This document shows positions 1 to 9,380 of a stretch of 64,000 nt of DNA, one piece after another; within the stretch, counting starts at the first letter, position 1; the number at the start of each line of letters is the position of its first letter. The position numbers were made by a program, and so were the translations under genes. Source of the stretch: Endomychus coccineus (taxonomy: Eukaryota; Arthropoda; Insecta; Coleoptera; Endomychidae). The stretch lies in contig OY294067.1 in the NCBI GenBank assembly GCA_958510875.1, forward strand, positions 231,909,771 through 231,973,770, in the 5' to 3' direction. The notes under the pieces were generated by a model that was not told where the DNA came from, did not search any database, and saw only the letters and a list, made by a program, of their open reading frames with translations.

Positions 1-241
1 GAATACAGAGGTACAAGATTTTAATGTTTGATCTGCCAATTTAATGCATTTAAGTAAAGGGTTTCTGGTACTCTGGTCATAGGAACGATCATTCAACATG
101 GTATTTACCGAATTATTATATTCTTCATTGTACATAATTACAATGGAATTTCCTTAATCTTATTTGAAGTAATAACAGCTTTTTTCCGTTGTTGATTTAC
201 AGATTTTATTGAAATTATTGGATGTACTTATATAATTTATA
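1..241. other. no gene seen
   Basis: AT-rich sequence left of the Penelope-like element. It is probably intron of the ankyrin gene whose exons begin at 3214, because the first exon seen starts with a splice acceptor. No exon or repeat was recognised here. Confidence 0.5.
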
Positions 242-270
242 ATAAAGATTCTTGACCCACGTATGAATTA

Positions 271-551
271 ATACACAATTCTCGGGAAATAGGTCACATT
301 AACACATATATTTTTATTTTTACCCTCGTCTTTACGTACGTTTCGGTCTCACGACCATCATCAGAAGACTTATTAATACAATAACCTGATTACTTAGAAA
401 TACTGTAATAACACAAAGCGTCCTTATCGCACAAATCTCGTTTAAATGCCAACGTCGCGAAACGAACGGAGACATGAAATCGGAACTATAACACAGCAAT
501 GTTGCAGCGTAAAAATAAAAAATCCACTATTAAGTAGAATCATCAATAAAT
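271..551. repeat. left 281 bp inverted arm (pLTR) of the Penelope-like element
   Basis: Reverse complement of 2379-2659 over exactly the same length. In the sense of the ORF it lies downstream of the coding region and carries a hammerhead motif at 328-369. Confidence 0.9.
328..369 (-). ncRNA. hammerhead ribozyme (minus-strand copy)
   Basis: Read on the minus strand, the 42 nt run in order: stem I half GTCTT, core CTGATGA, a hairpin GGTC-GTGA-GACC (stem II with a GTGA loop), core GAA, the self-complementary ACGTACGT that can form a 2 bp stem III, an A at the cleavage position, and the other stem I half AAGAC. This is the minimal type I hammerhead with very short stem III known from Penelope-like elements, where it is thought to process transcripts. 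One extra T sits between CTGATGA and stem II. It lies in the sense orientation of the element's ORF, downstream of it. Confidence 0.75.
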
Positions 552-770
552 ACGAACACATTTCATAAATGTCTGCGAGAGACTAACAGACAAAGAGTTC
601 TATCCTCTTTGCTAACAGACGAGACCATCTCAAGTGTTCATTTAAGCGCCAGATGTCATAATTTATTAGGTGATAAAAGAAGGTCTCTGGCCTGTGAGAA
701 ATACTTTAGACAATTCTACCTAAAGTAAACTTTTACATTATAAGGACGTAAGTAGGAATTTGCAAGAATA

Positions 771-2285
771 TTAATTAATTAAATTAGTATAAATATGACT
801 TAGTGTTTGAACGTCACTCCTATGATTAACAGACTTGGAGTCACGTTTTATATGAATCATCTCCAGAATAGATCTTTTATAATAATTGGTTTCCTTAGTT
901 AAAATATTAACATTCTTGTAATCAAATTGATGGTTATAATCAAAGCAATGTTTAGCAAGCGCGGTGGAATTTTCTAAGTTTTTGTTTCTTGTGCTATACT
1001 TATGGCCATACATTCTTTTTTGTAAATATTGTTTAGAGATACCAGTATAGGTCCCATCACAATCTAAACAATTTAATTTGTATACTGTGTGGGTTTGTTT
1101 ATCTTTAGGAATTACAGGTTTTAGATTTGAGAAATATTTCCCAACACAGTTAGTAGGTTTATGCGCTACGTTTATATCATACTTTTTCAAACATTTCTTA
1201 ATTTTCTCTGAGGTCTCCGGAATGTATGGTAAAGTTATATAATTGTCTGAATTACCTTTTACGTTATTTTTATATGACGCTCCATTATAAATTTTGTTTA
1301 TTCTCTCTTTAATAATAGGACTGAAAAAAGTTTTTGGGTAGCCATTCAATTCCAGTGTATTACGAACAATTTTTAGATTTTTGGGACGGTCCTCTGGGTG
1401 GGACAATTTAACCGCGCGGTCTGTAAGACTGTTTATGACGCTTTTTTTATAACAAGTTGGTGCAACGGAATTGAAGTGAAGATAGCGTTGAGACCAAACT
1501 TCTTTAGTAAACCACGAAGTTTTTATTTCTCCATCTGCATCATGCCTAATGTTCATATCTAAGAAATTTATGTTTTTGTTAACTTCTATTTCACAGGTAA
1601 ATTGAAGTTTACAGTGGAAATTGTTAAATTTATTAATCACGTACTGAATTTTGTCATTGGGAACACACATAAGGCAATCATCTACATACCGTTTAAAAAA
1701 TACGGGCCGAAAATCTAATGAACTTATAACAGATTCCTCCAGGCATTCCATAACGAGGTTAGCAATGGTAGCAGAAATAGGAGATCCCATTGCTGTGCCG
1801 AATATTTGTCCAAAATATTGTTCACCGTACTGAAAATAAGTGCATTCTAAACAAAACTTCACAGCATTTATAAATTCCGATTGATCTAGAGGTGTGTGGT
1901 TTTTAATCTCTGCCCAACGTTTTTTGATGCTATTCAATGCCAAATCGACTGGTATATTTGTAAATAAAGAAACAACGTCTAAGGAAATTAGTTGATGGTT
2001 TACGGGTACGGATTGATTTTTTATAAATTCATTAAAATGCCATGAGTCTTTCACATAAAATTCATTATTTCCTATTATATTATTGATCGATTTTGATAAA
2101 AATTTTGATAAATTGTAAGTAGGCGCTCCTATATTACTAATAATGGGTCTTAGAGGTATATCAATTTTATGTAGTTTTGGAAGCCCATAGATATAAGGTG
2201 CTAGCCCATTATGGCAAATTAATTTATTTTTCAATTCAATAGGGATTATCTTATTTTTGTGCCAATTATTTATCAATTTATTCAT
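771..2285 (-). CDS. Penelope-like reverse transcriptase / GIY-YIG endonuclease, N-terminally truncated
   Basis: 504 residues read without a break from the first Met. Reverse transcriptase blocks are visible: motif A around residues 101-111 (SLDVVSLFTNIP), motif B around 173-184 (GTAMGSPISATI) and the catalytic YVDD at 200-203. The C-terminal third carries the endonuclease of the GIY-YIG type (TVYKLNCLDCDGTYTGIS), with cysteines between the two halves of the motif as in Penelope proteins. Full Penelope ORFs are longer. The frame stays open upstream of the chosen Met to about 2368, next to the right inverted arm, so the N-terminal part was lost when the arm formed and the Met is only the first one available. 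The known role is target-primed reverse transcription. This copy is probably not autonomous. Confidence 0.85.
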   Translation of the reverse strand: MNKLINNWHKNKIIPIELKNKLICHNGLAPYIYGLPKLHKIDIPLRPIISNIGAPTYNLSKFLSKSINNIIGNNEFYVKDSWHFNEFIKNQSVPVNHQLISLDVVSLFTNIPVDLALNSIKKRWAEIKNHTPLDQSEFINAVKFCLECTYFQYGEQYFGQIFGTAMGSPISATIANLVMECLEESVISSLDFRPVFFKRYVDDCLMCVPNDKIQYVINKFNNFHCKLQFTCEIEVNKNINFLDMNIRHDADGEIKTSWFTKEVWSQRYLHFNSVAPTCYKKSVINSLTDRAVKLSHPEDRPKNLKIVRNTLELNGYPKTFFSPIIKERINKIYNGASYKNNVKGNSDNYITLPYIPETSEKIKKCLKKYDINVAHKPTNCVGKYFSNLKPVIPKDKQTHTVYKLNCLDCDGTYTGISKQYLQKRMYGHKYSTRNKNLENSTALAKHCFDYNHQFDYKNVNILTKETNYYKRSILEMIHIKRDSKSVNHRSDVQTLSHIYTNLIN

Positions 2286-2378
2286 GTTATTTTGTATTGA
2301 TAAAGTAGGATCAGATTTTAATTTTTTATAAGTTGTTTCATCATTTAAAAGGTTTTCTATTTTCTTTTCATTTTATTG

Positions 2379-2659
2379 ATTTATTGATGATTCTACTTAA
2401 TAGTGGATTTTTAATTTTTACGCTGCAACATTGCTGTGTTATAGTTCCGATTTCATGTCTCCGTTCGTTTCGCGACGTTGGCATTTAAACGAGATTTGTG
2501 CGATAAGGACGCTTTGTGTTATTACAGTATTTCTAAGTAATCAGGTTATTGTATTAATAAGTCTTCTGATGATGGTCGTGAGACCGAAACGTACGTAAAG
2601 ACGAGGGTAAAAATAAAAATATATGTGTTAATGTGACCTATTTCCCGAGAATTGTGTAT
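2379..2659. repeat. right 281 bp inverted arm of the Penelope-like element
   Basis: Inverted copy of 271-551, abutting the truncated start of the reverse transcriptase ORF. Penelope-like elements normally carry such pseudo-LTRs in direct or inverted order. Confidence 0.9.
2561..2602 (+). ncRNA. hammerhead ribozyme (plus-strand copy)
   Basis: Same 42 nt motif as 328-369, in the opposite orientation: GTCTT, CTGATGA, GGTC-GTGA-GACC, GAA, ACGTACGT, A, AAGAC. It points along the ankyrin gene, so an ankyrin pre-mRNA crossing this intron would carry a sense hammerhead. Confidence 0.75.
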
Positions 2660-3213
2660 ATAATTTATTTAAATGTTCAAGAATTTTCTTGAAGTTGTTA
2701 CAAATAATACCTTTATCTTGAAAGTTAAGAGTCGTATTTTCAATATCATTAATCTGATCCTCCGTTAATTTCTTACAATCCATTGCACAATTCAGACATT
2801 TATTTAAAAACTCTTTTCGTTTGTTAAATAAAGTTCTGAATTAATTCCGCAACCTCTTCCATTTTCTGAAAGTACTAAAAGCTTACATTATGAAATGAGC
2901 CACTGTTTTATTCTGAATTTACATACCTTCTATCGGAAAGTTACGAAAGCGGAAGTGGTATGTCATGAATTGATATTATAATGCAAATTAAAAGCTGGAT
3001 CATGTAATTCATTCGATACTATTCCTGAGGTTCAAACATTTCTATGATGTTCAAAGCAGATTTTTTTAAGGATAAATTTTAATTTCATGAAATATAAAAC
3101 TTAGTAGTGATAAAAAATAAATGTCTTTCGAAAATAGTAAAATTCCAATAAAATAAAGAACATCCAATGACCGACGATCAGTACCTTAATAAATACTATT
3201 GTAAATTTTGCAG
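2660..3213 (+). other. ankyrin intron, nothing recognised
   Basis: AT-rich intron ending in the acceptor TTTTGCAG before the exon at 3214. No further exon or repeat seen. Confidence 0.6.
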
Positions 3214-3375
3214 TCTGCGCATGTACCATTCATGGCCAAATTTGTTGTATTTGGAAAGCGGGTGAGCCAGTTAGAAGCCCGAATACGAGTGTTCTGTATG
3301 ACGGACGACAAAGAAGATAAAACATTGGAACACCAAGAACATTTTTCAGAAATAGCCAAAAGTCGTGATGTCGAG
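3214..3375 (+). CDS. ankyrin, UPA-domain exon 1 of 3 in window
   Basis: Codes for 54 residues in phase 0 and contains the hallmark [20 protein letters not shown] of the ankyrin UPA region, which in known ankyrins packs with the two ZU5 domains to form the spectrin-binding module. Acceptor TTTTGCAG before 3214; donor GTATGG after 3375. Ankyrins link membrane proteins to the spectrin skeleton. The ankyrin-repeat and ZU5 exons must lie left of the window. Which insect paralogue this is (Ank or Ank2) cannot be settled here. Confidence 0.93.
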
Positions 3376-3572
3376 GTATGGTTTTCATAAAACTACATCT
3401 ATGTTTTAGATGAAGCAAGATTGGATCATTAAGAATAAAAATAATATAATTTTTTATACATAAATCTCAATCTCTTCATTTCTTACAGAAAACGTTTATA
3501 TTCATTATTTCTAGTTATTATTAGAATTTCTTAAATACATAAAGTTAATTTGGTGTCCAATTATTTTCTCAG

Positions 3573-3710
3573 GTGCTAGAAGGTAAGGACGTATTCATGG
3601 AATTCGCTGGGAATCTTGTACCAGTGCTGCAGTCAGGCGATCAGCCTAAATTAGATTTCAAAGCTTTTAGAGAAAATCGTTTAGCTTTCACCATGCGATT
3701 GAGAGATCCT
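3573..3710 (+). CDS. ankyrin, UPA-domain exon 2
   Basis: 46 residues, phase 0 at both ends, beginning VLEGKDVFMEFAGNLVPV and continuing into FKAFRENRLAFTMRLRDP, the conserved centre of the UPA fold. Acceptor TTTTCTCAG, donor GTAAGT. It joins in frame to 3214-3375 across a 197 bp intron. Confidence 0.93.
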
Positions 3711-3766
3711 GTAAGTTCTGCTCTAAACACTGTTTAACTTTATTAGCTCAATTACGTACATTATAG

Positions 3767-3953
3767 GATGAAGATGCGATGGGCCGAATTGTGTTCATGA
3801 GTGATGCAAGGGTAGCTAAAGGGGAACCTACGCAAGTTCCTTTATGCACACTCAATCTCGTAATGCCAAAAGATGTTCTTCCAGATCGCGATTCACAATC
3901 AGATCTTCTAGCACTGGATAAAGATCACAGTTATTTACATCATGGAGGAATTA
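3767..3953 (+). CDS. ankyrin, UPA-domain exon 3
   Basis: Starts DEDAMGRIVFMSDARVAKGE and ends HHGGI plus one base (phase 1). It holds the last UPA strands and the linker to the death domain. Acceptor ACATTATAG, donor GTAAGT. The next intron, 4.9 kb, has collected a Helitron, a transposase, a copia relic and a LINE tail. Confidence 0.92.
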
Positions 3954-4340
3954 GTAAGTATTTCGGTAAAATGCATATACTCCAAAAATTTTTCATATTT
4001 CTATCTCCGTACTGAATATCGAAATAGTCCCTTGTGCTCGGGCTTGCCTTTATTACAGGCGACCTCTTCGGGGCTCTCTAACCTAGTGAATATAAAACTG
4101 AAGAAGTTCATTCTAGCGAAATAATTTAAAAACTTAATAACTATAATAAGCGAGAATAATTTGAACGTTGCGTGAATATTCCGCTAGAATGTGAAAGAAG
4201 TGCACTTGATATTTCACCACACGATTTACAGTATATCTAAACTCAAACTTTAAATATCATGTATCAAACTAATATCTTTCCAACAAGAAATAAATGAATT
4301 TGGAACTTTCCGTGTTTACTACATACATGTTCATTACGAA

Positions 4341-4996
4341 TCACTACATAGTATAAAACAAAGTCGCTTTCTCTGTCCCTATATCCCTATGTATGCTTAA
4401 ATCTTTAAAACTACGCAACGGATTTTGATGCGGTTTTTAGATAGAGTGATTGAAGAGGAAAGTTTATATGTATAATAACATCCATTAAATAGTGGAGAAA
4501 TACTGTTATTTTTGAGGTTTCTAATGTGATGTCGTAAATAATTACATTTTTTCCGCTTACATTGCAAACGCAGGCTGAACCCTACGAGATATATCAAAAT
4601 AGTGTACTAAGTATTGTACACATTGAAAAGGTCTACAGAAAACTCCGCGATGGTATATGGTTATCCCACAATACCATTTTCTTGTCATTTACTTTTTACG
4701 ACAAATAATGGCTAATTTTCGAAGCGATTTTAACCAATACAGCAATAATCCTTATCCAATTAAATACCTTAAATACATTGTTGATTTGATATAGATCTAT
4801 ATGGCCCTTTACAGCATATGATTTAAATGAATATTTTCGAAGATATTACAGATTTAAAAATTGCGGGACGTAGCGTTTGCGGCGGTACCGGCCGGCCGGG
4901 CGGGAGCGTGCCTATAAATAGCGCGTCGGAGGCCGCGGTTCTCTCTATAGCACTTTGAATTTATCAGCATTGCACCCGTGTGAAGCGGGTCGCTAG
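4341..4996 (+). mobile_element. non-autonomous Helitron
   Basis: A 656 bp unit beginning TCACTACATAG and ending CGCTAG, placed exactly between a host A (4340) and T (4997), as Helitrons insert. Just before the CTAG end is the expected short hairpin (ACCCG-TGTGAAG-CGGGT). No terminal inverted repeats and no Rep/helicase gene. The 3' third is strikingly GC-rich compared with its surroundings. Confidence 0.82.
4913..4920 (+). promoter_or_regulatory. TATA box-like site inside the Helitron
   Basis: TATAAATA sits in a GC-rich block (4863-4945) near the 3' end of the Helitron, a layout that looks like a core promoter carried by the element. Function is not shown. Confidence 0.4.
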
Positions 4997-5276
4997 TTGT
5001 ATATTAAATTATTGTAGAAAGAACGCACATTTTCAATTTAGTTTTATGACACATTGGCATCCTAAGAGTGATGAAAAGTCATTCAAGTGCTTTATTCACA
5101 ATTCAGTGCCTACTCAATATCGAATTCTTTTATACTGGGTTCCCCATAATAGACTACCCATTTTAATAGTTGAATTAAAATTTTTTTAGATAACAAAACA
5201 AACTTTTTATTTCACTAAATTACAGCTAACTCTTTGGGATTTATGATAACTTATAAATATTTGGCTAATTTAATTC

Positions 5277-5708
5277 TTAACTTTTAAAAATCAGGTCTTC
5301 TAAATGACCTCTACCAACTTCAACACATTTTTCAATATTAGATAAAAAGTGGTTCATTACACGGCGTAGCAAACCTTCGTCTATTCCTTCAACTTCTTCA
5401 CGAATTTTGACTTCCAGCTCCTCGATTGTACCTGGACGACTCGCAAACACTTTGGCTTTTAAATATCCCCACAGGAAAAAATAGGGTGCCGTTAAGTCGG
5501 GGGATCTCGAAGGCCAAGGCAAATCTCCGAATCGAGAAATGAGTCGGCCATTAAACATTTCTCGCAGGACCCTCATTGAGTTTCTGGCGGTATGAGCTGT
5601 TGCCCCATGTTGTTGTAATAGTAAGGCATTGTTTAGTAATCGTCGTCTATTTAATTCTGGAATGAGAAATGTCTCTAGCATATTAACGTAGCGCTCGGGG
5701 TCATCCAA
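5277..5708 (-). pseudogene. Tc1/mariner-like transposase, C-terminal half, inactive
   Basis: 144 codons aligning to the DDE catalytic half of insect Tc1/mariner-like transposases, including WPSRSPDLTAP and FFLWGYLK. Two positions that are acidic in the family are changed: the Asp of the QQDGA block reads QQHGA, and the Asp of the PDFFLWG block is Tyr (PYFFLWG). The N-terminal helix-turn-helix half is absent. It can therefore not be catalytically active. It lies in an ankyrin intron, antisense. Confidence 0.8.
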
Positions 5709-5918
5709 AACAAATTTGGAAGTGAATTAAATTTGGCATTTGTAGTACGAGAAAACTTTAAAAATGAGTCCCCACAGAATCAGCAAATTACGAGAAAATT
5801 TTTCATGCTTTTCCGGCTATATCTTGGAAAATAAGAGAAATGTCGAAAAACCCCAACAGAACAAATATTTTTTAGGAGTTATATTTAACAAATATGTAGC
5901 CGATAAAATTGCTTCACC

Positions 5919-6548
5919 CTAAAAACGTTGGTCCAATTGGGCTCCGCTAATCATTGAACGAGCTTTTTCAGTTATTGACCTATTCATTCGTTCTGCAACT
6001 CCATTTTGCTCTGGAGTGTGTAGTACAGTTAAATGATATGTGCAGAACTTCTTTATTTCATTGCAGAGATATTCGCCCCCATTATCACTATACAAATTGA
6101 CTAGTTTCATATTAAAGTGTGCTTCACTTTTTGCAACATAATCTTGAAAAACGGTAAAGACTTCAGATTTATAGGTTAATAAATATGTAACAGTATAAAG
6201 AGTGTGCTCATCAATAAATGTAACAAAATAATTTTCACTGTCGATCGTTGGTGGTGTAATTCGATCACAAACATCAGTATGGACAATAAATAAAGGTCTT
6301 TGAATATGTGATTTATCTTTTGTTTTTAAAAAGGGTTGCCTGGTTTGTTTTCCTTCTAAACAGGAAGCACATAGATCACTTGATGGGTCAATTTGTTGCA
6401 AACAGGAACTATCAGACGCTAAAGCTTCAGATTTAATTTGTAATAATTTGGTTTTACTGATATGACCTAACCGTTCACGCCAAATTTTATAGTTCTTACT
6501 ATCATTTTTCGGCTCATTGTTTTTGTTTGCTCGTTTTATAGCTATCAC
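5919..6548 (-). pseudogene. copia integrase fragment
   Basis: About 210 residues covering the GAG-pre-integrase zinc region (WRERLGHIS; H and C-x2-C in LCASCLEGKQ) and the integrase core: VHTDVCD with the first Asp, NLYSDNGGEY with the second Asp, and the glutamate in the TPEQNGVAER block. The core acids look intact, but the ORF is truncated at its C-terminal side at about 5919 and is cut off from protease by stops. Confidence 0.85.
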
Positions 6549-6612
6549 CTAGTGTGTTTACCTTCAAAGTTACTCTGGTTAATTTGTTTAATGACTTACC
6601 TTTTATTATGCC

Positions 6613-6945
6613 CTACCCTCCCTTCGTAATAGATAATGTACCATTAGCATGGGAAATTATTGTTAGACCTGTTTTTTGCACACGTTGTACAGACAACAAA
6701 TTATATGGGATATCGGCAGCATACAGGACATTCTCTAATACGCCAGTGACTCCCTTGTTACTGGTGATTTCAATTGTTCCTTTGGCTGTTGCTTCCAATT
6801 CCGTATTATTTTTTTTTAGCCACAGAGAGATTGATTGAAGATTGCAGTTTATTATATTCACTGAAGATATCCAGTCGATCTACTATATGATCGGTTGCTC
6901 CAGAATTCAAGATAAATGTAATTTCATTTCGACAAAAATATTATC
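6613..6945 (-). pseudogene. copia aspartic protease fragment, active site changed
   Basis: Reads through the typical copia protease: an ILNSGATDHI block near 6940-6910, then GVTGVLENVLYAADIPYNLL and the LLSV segment. The usual active-site triad DSG reads NSG here, which should abolish activity. Frame breaks separate it from Gag and integrase. Confidence 0.75.
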
Positions 6946-7151
6946 GGTTATTAAATACTGCCCATCATAAAACCAAAACTTCGTTCATCTTGTTCATGTA
7001 TTTCACTTGTTTCAGCTATTTGTAACATTCGATTAATTTGATTGCCTTTATTTATTTGACGTTTGTAATAACACGCTTTATATGATTCAAACGGCCGCAA
7101 TGGTGATATTTTTTATTGTTATTTCCAGGCTTTTCCTTTCATAAATCGTGT

Positions 7152-7280
7152 CTAATTTATCTCCTTCGAAGTATTATTATTTGTAACAATGCCGATCATT
7201 GCATCACTCAAATGCTCGATTACACAACCTTTCGCGGCTCTCTCCCATTTTCGCCATTCATCAGTTTCCTTTCTATCCAT
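7152..7280 (-). pseudogene. copia Gag N-terminus, short remnant
   Basis: A 42-codon ORF starting MDRKETDEWRKWERAAKG and continuing VIEHLSDAMIGIV, the usual start of insect copia Gag, then a stop. It begins about 115 nt downstream of the primer-binding site, as expected. Confidence 0.65.
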
Positions 7281-7393
7281 TGTAGTTGAGCACTCACTTA
7301 ACACTAGTTTTGTTTATCTATAAGGTTCACAAAATGTCACTAATTATTAATCTACACTTATTTATATTAATATTTACTTACACAGTTTGTAAT

Positions 7394-7407
7394 CTGGGCC
7401 CATAACC
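7394..7407 (-). promoter_or_regulatory. copia primer-binding site (half-tRNA-iMet)
   Basis: Minus-strand GGTTATGGGCCCAG is complementary to the anticodon stem-loop of initiator tRNA-Met rather than to the tRNA 3' end. Drosophila copia primes from a cut initiator tRNA in this way. Confidence 0.7.
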
Positions 7408-8114
7408 TATTAGTATTATAGGATAAGGAGATTATTATTAATAAGTAAGTGTTGAACTTTCCGCGTAAACCGCTATTCAACATAACTCTTTTTTGTTCAA
7501 TACTAGTGGCTTCAAAGCCCGAAATTTCAAATATTGAAACACCTTTTCAGGCCGGCGGTGAGATTACTCGGGATGTACTGATCGGATTAAAAAAAAGTGC
7601 GTTTTGAACGGAAATACCTAAGCTTGCATGCAAAAGTATCAGAATTCCGGAATACGTAAATCAAAAATAGTCTTTTTCAGAAGAGAACATTTGTTTTTTC
7701 ATCACATAATCATAATATTTGTGAACGGTTTAATATTAGATGCAGTCATTGAAGGTATTTGAGGTCCTGTCGCTTTTGAAGTCTGCTTTATGAAACTGTC
7801 GTAACCCCTTTTCAAACGAAGGCTTTTAAATTTCGATATTTCGAGAGCATTGTGGAGATCAAGATTTTTTCACATTCATAGTGCTGTCACGTATTTAAAA
7901 ATGTCCAGATTTAATGACTATTAGAATTTTGGCGTTGGACTATAAGGGCACCACTTAGAAGTATTTCGGTCCTCAGGGTAACGTCACTTGAACATTGAAG
8001 TCCATTGTGGTCTCCGTTTCAATTCAACCCTTAGTTCCACTTCACGATGCCAGTGCTCCTCGGAAAGCCTAGCACCGTGAGAACAGACTATTATGGTTTC
8101 TGGGTCAAGTTTAC

Positions 8115-8740
8115 TGCTCCAAAGCAGTTTAGCCTGAGGCTTGCTACAGCCTCGCAGTTCAATAGGATATGAGCACAGGTTTCCTCCCCCTCCCCCTTCG
8201 CCCATAGCCTACATTGTTGGTCCACTTTGTGGCCTGTTTTCATTCGGTCATAAATAAAGCCTCGCATGTGGTGATTAACCCAATCTCCCTCTTTTAAGTT
8301 TTAGGGCTTCGCTGGACCTTTGTCTCAGCAATAATTAATTCAGTTTCCTACATCCCTTCACATCGATCATGTATTTGCGATGATCGCTCTAGATCCAATT
8401 GTGGATACCCTCTCTCACTTGCGAATGAGTTATGTATATTACCGGTTCCAAAATCTGAGGTTCCCATTCATCAACTGTATTTTATCCTTTGCGCTTTCCA
8501 GAATGGCCTTCACATCTGGCTGGGTGATGGTGGACCAAGCTCCCGACCACTCCTCCTTCCTAGAGACATCTGTGTACCAAATGTACCAGATGATACCATT
8601 TTGGGGTACTAGTATAGTCATAGCCAATTTTGGTTTGTGCTCTTGCCAGCTCAGTTTCCATCTAGTACGCCAAGATGCTTTCCGTGCTACTCAATTGTAG
8701 CTCCTCTTCTCGTATGGCATTGAACGGGTGCCATTAAATG
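8115..8740 (-). pseudogene. LINE fragment: RNase H and C-terminal zinc knuckle
   Basis: Minus-strand remains of a RNase H-bearing LINE (I/LOA/R1-like). Around 8600-8540 it reads PQNGIIWY and WYTDVSRKEEWSGAW, matching the RNase H start in which TDGS is usual. Around 8215-8130 a frame-broken segment reads GEEETCAHILLNCEAVAS, the C-terminal CCHC knuckle. Stops and indels throughout. The intron sequence 7430-8110 to its right-hand side in element order shows nothing else recognisable. Confidence 0.6.
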
Positions 8741-8872
8741 AGTAGTGGTCGGTTCTAGTTTTTATCAATATTTATGGCAAATCGTGTTTGTCCTTAGAAT
8801 TTTTTTTTCGCTCATCAGCTCTAGAAAATTAATAAGTTGGGTATTTCATCAGCTTTTATTTATTCTTCGTAG

Positions 8873-9079
8873 GTAAACCGGATACTATCCATAGAGCTGA
8901 TTTCCGTTTATCCGACATATGTAATCTATTGGATGATGATTGGGAAAAATTAGCAGCAGAACTCGATTTGCCGCCTTCAGATATAGAATTGATCAAACAA
9001 GAATATCCTGATGACAACCCCCAACAAGCTATGATTATGTTTAGATTATGGCTCAGACAACGAGCTAATAAAGCAACAG
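8873..9079 (+). CDS. ankyrin, death-domain exon
   Basis: About 69 residues, phase 1 at both ends. Reads FRLSDICNLLDDDWEKLAAE, then LDLPPSDIELIKQEYPDDNP and AMIMFRLWLRQRANKATG, the first five helices of the ankyrin death domain. Acceptor TTCTTCGTAG, donor GTACAA. The preceding exon's last A plus GT gives Ser, so the reading is continuous (GGI-S-KPDTIHRADF). Confidence 0.93.
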
Positions 9080-9134
9080 GTACAATAACATAAGAATAAT
9101 TGATGAGCTTGATATATACTCGATTGTTTTTCAG

Positions 9135-9380
9135 GAAACCAATTAGAATTAGCTTTAAACAAGATTGGCCGACCCGATATCGTTGACAAATGCATTTGTA
9201 ACGTGGAGCTAGTCACTGATGATATGGAGAAAGCACTTGCCAAAGTGAGACTAGATCAGTCTGGATTTGATGCCCTCAAAGAAGAACTTGGTTCTTCAAG
9301 AGACACATCTCTTAGAAGAGATGGCACATTGAAAGGATATAGTGAAAGTCAAGACGAATTAGACAAGAGTGAAAAATCAG
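9135..9380 (+). CDS. ankyrin, death-domain end and linker exon
   Basis: 82 residues: NQLELALNKIGRPDIVDKC completes the death domain; VELVTDDMEKALAKVRLDQS and the Ser/Lys-rich GYSESQDELDKSEKSG begin the regulatory tail. Acceptor TTTTTCAG, donor GTATGT; phase 1 at both ends. Confidence 0.92.

Larger units (their letters stand above)
242..2667 (-). mobile_element. Penelope-like retroelement with inverted terminal arms
   Basis: The insertion holds a minus-strand ORF with reverse transcriptase and GIY-YIG-type endonuclease, flanked by two 281 bp inverted arms (271-551 and 2379-2659). The arms are nearly identical, with one mismatch noticed by eye, so the insertion looks fairly young. A 9-10 bp direct repeat (TATAATTTAT) occurs at about 231-240 and 2658-2667 and may be the target-site duplication. 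That would leave a short extension of about 30 bp outside the left arm, which is known for Penelope-like elements. Each arm contains a hammerhead ribozyme motif. The element lies in an ankyrin intron, antisense to the gene. The family assignment is firm; the exact ends are inferred. Confidence 0.85.
5919..7407 (-). mobile_element. Ty1/copia retrotransposon relic, 5' part
   Basis: Minus-strand remains in the right order from right to left: tRNA-primer site (7394-7407), start of Gag (7280 down to 7152), a zinc-knuckle remnant (near 7110-7080), protease (about 6945-6613) and integrase (6548-5919). It stops inside integrase; reverse transcriptase, RNase H and the 3' LTR are missing. Most of Gag is deleted. 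A 5' LTR should lie just right of 7408 but its ends are not clear. This is an old broken copy. Confidence 0.82.
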
